Of a stretch of 64,000 nt of DNA, positions 1 through 9,500 are shown one piece after another (within the stretch, counting starts at the first letter, position 1; every line of letters begins with the position of its first letter). This stretch comes from Symbiodinium natans (Eukaryota > Sar > Dinophyceae > Suessiales > Symbiodiniaceae): the NCBI GenBank assembly GCA_905221605.1, contig CAJNDS010002384.1, positions 1-64,000 on the forward strand, written 5' to 3'. The notes under the pieces were generated by a model that made no database searches, was not told where the DNA came from, and worked only from the letters and a program-made list of their open reading frames with translations. The position numbers and the translations under genes were made by a program.

Positions 1-59
1 CAACTCCTCCTAAAACGTGCCCCCGATTTCCTGCCCGTCGCAAACAGTCTGCGGCTCCT

Positions 60-140
60 CGTGTTGGGACTTGTGTTCGTGTTTGGGTTTAGGGTGGGTT
101 TAGGGTTTGGGATTTAGGGACGTTTGGGTTTAGGGCAAGT
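60..140. repeat. Degenerate telomere-like TTTAGGG array
   Basis: Several copies of TTTAGGG or one-base variants (GTTTAGGG, GTTTGGG, ATTTAGGG) occur within about 80 bases. TTTAGGG is the plant-type telomere unit, also reported from dinoflagellates. The array is short and imperfect and unique DNA lies on both sides, so it is an interstitial telomere-like sequence rather than a chromosome end. Confidence 0.75.
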
Positions 141-334
141 GATCTGTAGCGCACCAGAACCCATGAAGAGACCCCTGGCAGAAGGAATGGCCAAGGCTAT
201 CAATCATACTTCATCCGCAGCGCTTACCTCGGGGGTCGGCGGCAGCGGCGTCAGCCTTTAAATATAATTTGCATATCGATTTATATTATAAAATATAATG
301 AAATATGAATATTTATCATCAATCTTATCAGGTG

Positions 335-580
335 GGTGCCTTTCGCACCCACCTTGCGGACAACAAGCGTGCCTTGACCAGCCCCACTGTTGACCAGCCC
401 CCCGAAGACTTTCGCACCATGTCGCACCGACGTTGTGGACAAGAAGCGTGGACCAGCCCCCAAAGATTTTCGCACCCACGTTGTGGACAACGGACGTGCG
501 CTGACCAGCCCCAATCTTGACCAGCTGCCCAAAGACTTTCGCACCCACGTTGTGGACAACACGCGTGCGTTGACGAATCC
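335..580. repeat. Minisatellite, ~69-bp unit, four copies
   Basis: The marker TTTCGCACC recurs at 341, 410, 468 and 537, giving spacings of 69, 58 and 69 bases. Each unit reads roughly TTTCGCACCCACGTTGTGGA, then CAACNNGCGTGC, then one or two GACCAGCCCC blocks. The 58-base unit lacks an internal TTGACCAGC block. Reading frames cross the array only because unit lengths are mostly multiples of three; I do not call a gene. Confidence 0.85.
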
Positions 581-859
581 TATGGCCTTGTCGACCTTCT
601 ACTTAATTAAGCATGTAGTTGTTTTACCCTGTCGCTTCGCCTTGAGCCGCTATACGCAGCCCGGAGACCTCAAAACCTTCGCCCCTTCAATCCTCCGAAA
701 ACAATAGAACTCAATAGAAACGTTGAAATGTCTAGCATGAAATGAATAAATGTCCGCACTGCCACTTTATCTCCCCTCCTCGCCGGTGTAGTTAACCTTC
801 GCCACTCGGCCATTCAAGTAGAGATGAAATTTCATGTCCGAAGCCACTTAAGCTTAAGG

Positions 860-1180
860 ACGCTCTCCACTGCTTTCGCCGAACGTCATGAGCGTCTTGA
901 GCATCCATGAGCTCTGCGGAACTCTCATGAACTCTAATGCCTTCGGACATGCGTGTCCATGAGCGTTGCCGAACTGCCATGGACTCTCACACCCCCGGCC
1001 ATGCGCGTCCACGAGCCTTGCGGAACTCTCATGCACCCTCATGCAAGTGGCCATGAGCATCATGGTCGCTATGGACGCTCTCTAGAGTGTCTTCCCCCGG
1101 ACCCGCCATGAGCGTCCATGAGCGTTGCCGAACTCTCCGGCACCCGCACGCTCCCGGCCATGAACGTCATGGTCGTCATG
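860..1180. repeat. Degenerate minisatellite, ~52-57 bp unit
   Basis: Repeats of GTCCATGAGCGTTGCCGAAC and variants (TCCATGAGCTCTGCGGAAC, TCCACGAGCCTTGCGGAAC) appear near 903, 955, 1007 and 1114, with CATGNGC spacers. One interval is expanded. The short minus-strand frames across it are products of the repeat and are not called as genes. Confidence 0.75.
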
Positions 1181-2210
1181 GAACTGCGATGCTTCACCAG
1201 GAGCGTGCGCAAGGGTTACTTGTAGTTACCAGTAGCTTCTAATCGTGTTCAGCAGTTCCCCAGGTCGCCAGGTTCGGGGGTTGGCTTGCTTGAGTTGCGG
1301 CCGGATGGTTGGCAAATCATTGCGAATGCCCATTGCGCGCGACCACGCGGGGAATGAAGCAAGCTGCCGGCACGCTGCATCCTGGTCATGGGTTCGCCAG
1401 AAGGCAAAGCTTGTAGACTTCAGGCTCAGGGCATCGTTCCTGATGCCTGTGGTTTAAGTAGTCTAGTTCACAAAACATTGGAAAACACTGCAGGCTTCCA
1501 ATGTTGAGGAGGGCGTGTGCCTCCGGCAGTTCTGCGACTCTTTTGCTTCGGGGTGGCGCTCGTTCTGGTCCCAAATCACGGTCTCGCCTAGGCGCGGGCT
1601 TGTGACTAAGGCATTCGGCGTTCGCAGTTCTCATAGCAAGAACTACCAACATTTTGTGCGCATTCCCTGGTCCTAAATCGTGCTCCCGCCTCGATCCCCG
1701 TGTACTTTTGTTTTGAGGTTTGAAAAGCAAAAAAGTCGTGCTCCCGCCTCCATTCACGCGCTCCTTGTTAACTAGTACAGAATATCATCCTCGCATTTGG
1801 ACTTAGATCATGATCTCTGAGCCGCCGGCGGACGGTCCAACTTGGCGGAAGCCGCCTCTGCGGCCACCTGCAGGAACTGCAGGCCATAAGCGTTTAAGAC
1901 ATTTTTGAATTACGAATTCCGTAGCTCGCTTTTCCGTGCCCACACGCGCCTCGCGGACGAACCCGTCCATGACTCAGTCCAAAAAACCCGAGTTGGAAAC
2001 TGAGCACTGAACAGCTGCAGGCACAAAACGGGACCAGGACATGCGGAGCTTGCAAGGGTGTGCTGCAAGCCAGCAGATCGTAGTGCCATTTGTGCAACTG
2101 CACGTAGTCACGGTGGCTAGTCTCTTGAAGACGTTCGTCGTCCAGCTTGCTTTAAAGCAAAGCCGCGAAGAGTCTGCAAGTGGAAAAACTCCCGAGTCTA
2201 CGGGCCGCTT
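1180..2210. other. No gene recognised
   Basis: No frame in this kilobase has protein-like composition. A loose repeat is present: variants of GTCCTAAATCGTGCTCCCGC at about 1568, 1670 and 1725. Otherwise nothing is seen. Confidence 0.5.
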
Positions 2211-2328
2211 ACCAATATGAGGTTTTACGATTTTGGGGTTAGCGTATTGGGGTCCTCCTTACAAGGGGATCCTACTATTTGGGGTCTATATTGGGAGCCC
2301 ACCATTTTCGTAAACCCCCATATTCAAA
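2211..2328. repeat. Foldback (MITE-like) element with TTACGATTTTGG arms
   Basis: The left arm AATATGAGGTTTTACGATTT (2212 on) matches the reverse complement of the right arm, AATATGGGGGTTTACGAAAA (ending near 2327). The two imperfect arms of about 25 bases enclose about 65 bases that repeat the words GGGGTCC and TATTGGGG. This is the layout of a miniature inverted-repeat element; no transposase is visible. Similar GGGGTCC-rich foldbacks occur at 38.2 and 46.1 kb. Confidence 0.6.
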
Positions 2329-2934
2329 ACAAGCAATCATGATGTAAAAACTTCGTGATCCAACCTATCGCAAGCAGCCAAACATCATCTATCATCTGGC
2401 TCTGTCCGAACATCGCCTTCGCTTGCTGTCAGTCACAGGCCAACGGTGCCAGTCTTTGCGTTTGCGATCGCACCAGTCCCAATTCTGACCAGCCGGGTTC
2501 GTGCTGCCGGAAGCGTTGGTTGGGTCAAAAGCACCTTGCCAGCCGGAATGCCCACCTTGGATCCGTTTCGCACCGCCATGGAAGACCAAGGTCATACAGC
2601 AAGTCGCGCGCAGGCACTGTCATGGGACTGACCATGCATGCTAAGTCTTCCCTGATCAAAACACCATTCTTGCAGGCATGTCTAGGGTTTTTGTATGTCA
2701 TTTTAAGTCCAAACTTGCTTTGAATCAGTCGTCCCACTTTAAGTGGCATAGCCCCTTAAGATTGAACAGGAATCTCAGGGCACCCGAGGCCTCAAGCTCC
2801 ACCACAACCCTTGAACTGCACAGGCTGGCAGGCCTGGCTCCTTACGAAATTACTAAACATCTCAACGGTGACCTCAGATTTTTGCCGCTGGGAAACATGT
2901 TTCATGTTGCGACTATTCCTAAGGAGTTGGTGAG

Positions 2935-3557
2935 TCAAGCTATGCAAGCAGGGAAGGAGCACCTACAATTCCAGCACAAAGCCGCATGTTCCAAACAACG
3001 GAGGAAGGCACAATCCGAGCCGCTACCATCATCGCCACCACATCGGCTGCAATTGGGGCAAGGCATCTGGTCTGATATCTCGGCCCGATGGATGCATGGC
3101 ACAATGAGAACGTGAGGCGGATCTTTGTCGCATTTGCCTACAGCCGCAATTGTGCACCTGCAGCTCTCAGCGCCGTGGCTCCCGTCTTCCGGATGGCACG
3201 GGAGCCTACACAAATGCTCGGGAAAGCCGCACCCAAAGGGTTGGCCACACATCTCCTTGCAGCCGAGATCATCGGCTTCCAATGCGTCTTTACGAACTCC
3301 CGGATGGCGAACACATCGCTGTGGAAAGCCGTTCCCAAGCTGTCCACGTTCTCTCAGCATGTCGAGAAGCTGTTTCCAGTGTGGAGCTGTACTGAAGCAA
3401 TCTGCGTTACCAATGAAATACAAGCCGCATCTGGCACGCGACTGGGCTACGCACATTCGCCGCTTTCCCCCATCATCTTTCAAAAAGCCGAGCTTGTTCG
3501 TGGCGTTTGACCTCACCAGAGACACGATGACCACGTCGTTCTCCAATCCTTGATACC
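2935..3557 (-). CDS. ZNFX1-like helicase, last exon: motifs V-VI and zinc-finger tail
   Basis: This exon begins near 3557 at YQGLENDVVIVSLVRSN (motif V region; the family consensus is YQGEE followed by a hydrophobic strand and SLVRSN). About 35 residues on is the motif VI segment VAQSRARCGLYFIGN with its paired arginines. The tail contains CKEMCGQPFGCGF, then HLCRLPCHPED, which fits an NFX1-type zinc finger, and further cysteines down to the TGA at 2935-2937. The family usually has several fingers; only one is convincing here, so either the array is short or an intron near 3150 hides the true continuation. The Leu in YQGLEN replaces the usual Glu of QGEE. Confidence 0.85.
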
Positions 3558-6500
3558 TCAGGGACATGCTAGCGAGCCATATAGAGCAAAATCCTTCGGC
3601 GAATCCCATCCCGGCCTGTCGATAGAGCTGACAATTGGCTGCAGGCAAGGCGTCAAGCATGCCTTGTGCTCAACAACAAGCCACTGCCAGGCAGGTATTT
3701 TGCTGTGTGCCAGGCCCTCATCGTGTCATGATGCGGCAAGGGTTCCTCGTACATTGCGTCGCGACGTTGGAGGACTCTGACGCTGTACATGCCTGTCGCA
3801 TGCACTCTCTGTCTGTCCAGACAAAGATTTCAGACCCTGCTGGGGTAACAGCAAGAGCGTCGCGCCCTCTTTGCTGGTCGAAAACTCCAAAACAAACTCG
3901 TTCCTCTCTAACTCTCTAACGCGTGAATAAGACACTCTACTCACAGCCCTGAACAATGCTCTTGACGCCCTGCGTCATGCTAATGCTAAGAGCAGCCTTC
4001 CGCACTGCTTCCAGCCCCTCCCTCTCCCTGGCACACAAACTCACACCGGGCTCTTCTTCTCAACATGTCAGTCTACGGTCCTTCAGCTGGCGTGAAGTCG
4101 CCGGAAGTTGCCATGATGATTCTCCCCTCATCGATCAAGGACTTAGTCACATGCACCTGGAATTCGGAAGGGCTGCTTCGAAGGAAACCCTCTGAGGAGG
4201 AGACTTAGCTAAGGGACTTAAGGAACCAGATAGTGCTTCATAGGGCCTTAGGCAGAGCTACATGTTTCGTCGTTACAGGGCCTTGTTGCCAACGATGAGG
4301 GTTGTATCGAGCCTTGCGCCGAATCCTCTTAAATTTTCTGCAGGCCATCCTGCGATGTACCCGGAAAGATGTGTTTCCAGACTGCGTCTGATGAGGGCGA
4401 CTTGTGCTTCGTAAGGAGCAAGCAAGGTGATTTTGTCTGGAGCATAGCCCTGGGATATGAAGAAGCCCGCCAGCTGAACTGCACGCTCGCACCTAGGACA
4501 ACTTCAGGATCAACTGGCCAGATGCCAAGACGAAGACCTAGCCACTCCGACTGGATATTTCTTTATATAGGACTATGGCGGGAGGGGATGCGCTAGCCAA
4601 GCTGCTCTGCAACGTTGACATATCCTCGCTGACTCTTCTGCTTGGCGGTATAGGGACAAGCTTCTTGGTTTTGCTCTGGGTGTGGGCAATGCCAGAAGAA
4701 CACGGCGGAGGCCACACATCGTGGTGGAGAGAGCTTGCCTGTTTCAGCCACGATGTCGCTCAGATGTGCGTAGATGGGTTTCAGAAGCCGAGATATCTCG
4801 CTCAGCATCCGCCCCTGGGCGTGCAGCTCAGCACTTGGCAAATCATTCTGGATCAATCGTTCCATCATGCTCACGTCAAAGGAATGGTTCCTGATGGTGC
4901 ACAAGAAGCGAAACAGCCAAACCTCACACTACATGCACCAACGCATCGCTGGCACACTTAAAGAAAACGTGCAAATATGTCGCAAAGCAATTGAAATTGA
5001 AAGTGGCCTTTTCAACGCGTACGTTTTCACCATTGGCGGCAGCTGTCCTAAGCTACCAACCCTGCCAGCACAGCTTGGATCTCCGTTTGGGCTATCAGCC
5101 TCGCGATTTGCAGCGCAGGCCCAACTGACATTCCAAAACTCAGGCAGCAGCTCGTGTCACCGATCATGATCAGGTGCTTGACCCACGGTGCCAGAACAGC
5201 CAGCACAGCAGGTTCCAACACCTGAACTCCCCAGACTACCGTTGATTCAAGAGTTTAAACAATGTGTCTGTCCAGGAGGCTTCAAGGTTAGGAGGCTTCC
5301 GGTTGGCATCTGGAGAATGGGCCTCTGGGCTCCCACCCCGCGACCCTCAAGTTCTGGACTTGGCATGGCTGCATCTTGCCACCCTACGTCAAGCATGTGC
5401 AAAGCACTTCTGTGAATGACGTGTCATGCTGCCCGGACAGTTGCACGTCTAAGAGTCTAATGATCTTGAAATTTTGAAGAAATAGCCTCAGGACCGGACT
5501 TCTGCCGCCTCTTCAATGAGGACCACGTCTGGCTTCAGCTGCGCGAGCAGTGCAGAGTGGATGGAAGCACCGCTGATGGTCATGCCAATAACTCCTTGGA
5601 TGACATCAACCTATATGACTCAGACTCATGCTCCCTTGTCGAGGCTTGCAGTGGTTTGCTTTGCACCAGGATGCCTCGAAGTGCCGCTAAGACTCGGCTC
5701 CTCTCGAAAACCTGCCTACCTCAGCTACGCCACCGAGACAGTTACCGTCGCGCTTGGCCAGAGACTAACAGATGCCTGCATCAAAACCTTTGGATGAGGC
5801 CCCCGCGAAGGTCATCTTCATGCGCCTTCAACTCGTTGCAAGCCTGCTCCAAGCCATCCAGGGCATGCTCGAGGACTTTAAAGCAGATGTCGGCTTGTTC
5901 CAGAAGCTGCTCCTTCACCAGCTCTGCTCGCTGTAGCTCATGAAGGTTGTGAAGGTCAGAAGTGCGATCGTAGTCTTTCTGGGACTTGGTCGCGCGGGGG
6001 CCGCGTTGTGAGGCAGTCATGCGAATTAGTGGCCATTGAGAGATCTGCCGGCTTTCTCGGCCATCAAGTCCCATTCCGGCCAAGTGCTCCGCTTCCATTT
6101 GTGCCTGCAGCTCGAGCTGGGCTTCATCATCACCGAAACAAAGACGAGCGGGAAGTGTCGGAGGCTCATTCTGCCCTGGCCCGTGCTCCCCTCGAAGAAC
6201 CCATCCTTCTTCCACGACTACACCAGGTCTCAACTCCACGGCCTCTCTCATGCAATTCTCCTCATTCATGTGTTGAATGATTTGATGCCACTCTTCTTTT
6301 GTCTCAACCTCCACAACTTGAGTGTTAGGCATGTCTGCTGGCCTCGCTGGCCTCTCGAAACCTTCACTGTGGGTGTTGGCAGAGTGGGCTGGCTTCTGTG
6401 GCCAGCCCTTGCTGACTTCTTTGAGCGCCCAGTCTCGATGGTACCAAGCCTCAGCGATGTAGTCTGAGACTGTTTGTGCGGTAGGAGATCGTAGGAGGTT

Positions 6501-9500
6501 GGGCGGTTGATGCTAGAGTCTGGATGGTCTAGTGAGTCTAGTAGAGTCTAGCATCAGGGAGGGCCATCACAAAAGTGTCCAAAGCAGAGACACCCGAGCA
6601 GCATCAGCCTACCCTCAATTAATTACAAGGCAGCACATCACCTTCCAGGCAAGATTCCTGCAGTTCATTCTCAACGTGCTGCCTGATTCCTTCCACGTCG
6701 GTGTTGGTGTCCATACTTCGAGCGCTCAGAGCAAGAAAGGGAGTGAGCTGCGAGCCGGCCGCAGTTTCGAGCTCCCGCAGCTTCTGAGCACACCAGCTCT
6801 CTGGCCCCAGAAGCCGACGCAGCCGGTCCCACGAAACACTCTTCAGGAGCGTGTCAACCTCGGCGGCTGAGTCGCAACATGTCGCGGCACATGAGCGGCA
6901 AAGGCAGCTTGCTTCCAGGATATGGCGAGATGCACTGTATGTATCCCGGTCCGCAAACTGCTCCAGTGCCTCAGGCAGGAATTCCCAACAAGAGAGAATT
7001 CAGAAACAGGGAGCACTGAGGGAGAGATAGAGACTCTCTGACCTCTTTCACCTGACAGTCGGGCCGCCTCCTGCACCTTGACTTGGGCACTCCTCACCGC
7101 CGCCTCCAATGAAGGCACGCTTGTCCCCACCCCTTCTGCGAGCTACTCCAATCCATGGGTTCGCACTCTTGCACCTTTTGATATCGTTGGAATTAGCCTG
7201 CAACCCAACTTTAGGCTTATATGCAGCTGAGCAAAGGCGGGTATGCAATTTCGGCTGTTTTGCTCTTGGCTGCCCCTCCTTGCACTGCGCATCGCGCTGC
7301 TTCAGCTCTGCATGCTCCTGGAGTTTCACCAGCCATGCCATGGGGAATGACAGAAACTCGGCACTGACTTGCCCTCCACTCCCTAGCCCCGAAAGCAGCA
7401 GCAAGGCTACTGTGCAACTCTCTGCTCCTGGATCAGCTTCTTGGCCCGCGCTCTCTCAGCACTCCCGCGACCGATGCGTGCAACCTCTGGGCTATCGGGA
7501 GCTTTCTTACACAGCTCCAAAAAAGCATCCAGCGCATCGTTCTTGTAGGTGAGTACCAAAACTCGCCACCCTCCTTCACGTCGAGAGTTTCCCGTCAGGA
7601 GCTGCACCAGCTTGTGGCCGATAAGGGTCTTGCCAGTGCCTGTGCAACAGTGCCAGCAGTAACGCAAACCTACAAAGCGAGCCCTTGAACGTCCTAAAGT
7701 GACATTCACTTCAGGCTTCCATGCGATTGTATGGCGAGGCATGGGCCTGGAGGGCCTTGGATGAGCGCCACGCGATTCTGCAAGGCATGCCTGATGGCTT
7801 TGAGCTGGCCTTGCATGCTGTGTCTCCATTCCTTCTCAAGGTTGTTGTGACAAGGAGCACCCTTGGGCTTGCGGGGTGTTACGTCGATTTCAAGCTATTC
7901 GCTGCGGCTATCGGACCTTATTTTATCTGTTCACGACCTCAACGACCCGCTTCCGATCGTCGCAGGATTAGCTGCTGAATCGGCTGCTTCTGTTCGCCGA
8001 GTGGCTCAGGTCACAGGTGGACGTGCCAGCAAAATCTCCATCGTCTCCCTTCCTGATTGCCTCCTCAATCTCGCCACTCAGCTGGTGAAAGTTGCCACCT
8101 CAACCAAAGAATCATTCTCGCAGCGCGTGGCCCGTTGGCTTAAGCATGCCAGCCCTGATGCAACACACATGCCACGATTGCACTGTGCTCAGGGAACAAA
8201 TTAGCTGCCCGCTCTTAGGGACAATGCAGTATCGAAGCTGCCTTTCAGGCGCCCCGTCGGCGGATACAACCTTGGGAGAACAAGCATGAGTTGTGGTAAG
8301 GGGTTCAAAACTACTACGAGGCCTCGGCAGAGAGATTTGGTTCGTTGTAGGAGCGTACGTTGACATGATGACACAGGTCAAGATGTCAAGATCAGCTTTG
8401 ACTGCGCAAGATTCTGACAGCAATTCTTCATGGCGCTACTGTGAGCTGTTGGACGAGTCCAGTGTTTGGCAGTAGAGAATGTGCATGGATGTGCCCTTGT
8501 GAGTGCAAAAAGCGATTCAGGAGCTTCAGCCGAAGGTTATACAAACTGATCATCACGCTGGGGCCGGGACAATCTCAGCCCGCAGCGACACATCCACAGC
8601 ATCTGGAGGGTCGTCGGGGCACTCTGGGCAGGCGTTGAGCACGTGGCGCGCCGAAGAACCTCATACAAAGCGGGATTTCACCCAGCATGACCCAGCATGG
8701 CACGATTCCTCAAGACTCATGCCTGATGCCACTGACAAGTTGAAGTCAAGGCACCAGCCTGGGAGTCAGAAAGGGTGAGGATCTGATGGCCGGCCAGGTT
8801 CTCGACACGAAAAGTTTGCATCCCAATATTCTTGCGGACTCGGAACACAATTCGACCCTTGAGGTCCGGGACGGAAGTTGCTGTCCTGGCTTCGACTGGC
8901 CAAGCGTGCTCCTGAGTCATTTGCGTAGTGCCCACGATGTGATACACGTCATATGTCTGCCTCTCTGGCCCGTTGAAGATCAAGCTCCGGTCCACGTGGT
9001 CTGCTGCACGCACAGTCTTGGGTCGGTATCCGCAGACTTGGCAGTGCACAAGTTCTTCCACAAACGGCATGCTCGCCTGGGGCTTTGACAAGCTGTCGAC
9101 TGGGACAGCAGTCAAGAGCAAAAGACGGGTACACAGTTAAAACCATGCCTTTCTCAGGAATCTCTAGTCTCACCTCCTCGGCCGCCTGCAATCTCCTCAA
9201 GATCGGCTCTGAGGCACGGAAGTACGTAGGGGATGCGATCAGGATGAAGCTCTGTGAGCTCCCCAATCGCTCAAGGTGCCGACTGTCCTGAGACTCATGA
9301 GCCTAGGACGGCCTGGCCAGAACTAGACAGAAACATGCAGAACACTTGCCAAGCAGAACTATTCTTTCTTGGGGAAGTTTCTTAAGGCCAGGGCTCCTGT
9401 GAAGATGCACCAGATGTGCCAAATTGGTAGAGGCTGAGGGCCACCGCTGCATTCTGCAAGTCATGGCAAGCAACCAAAAGCCAAATAGGCCGCTCATAGT

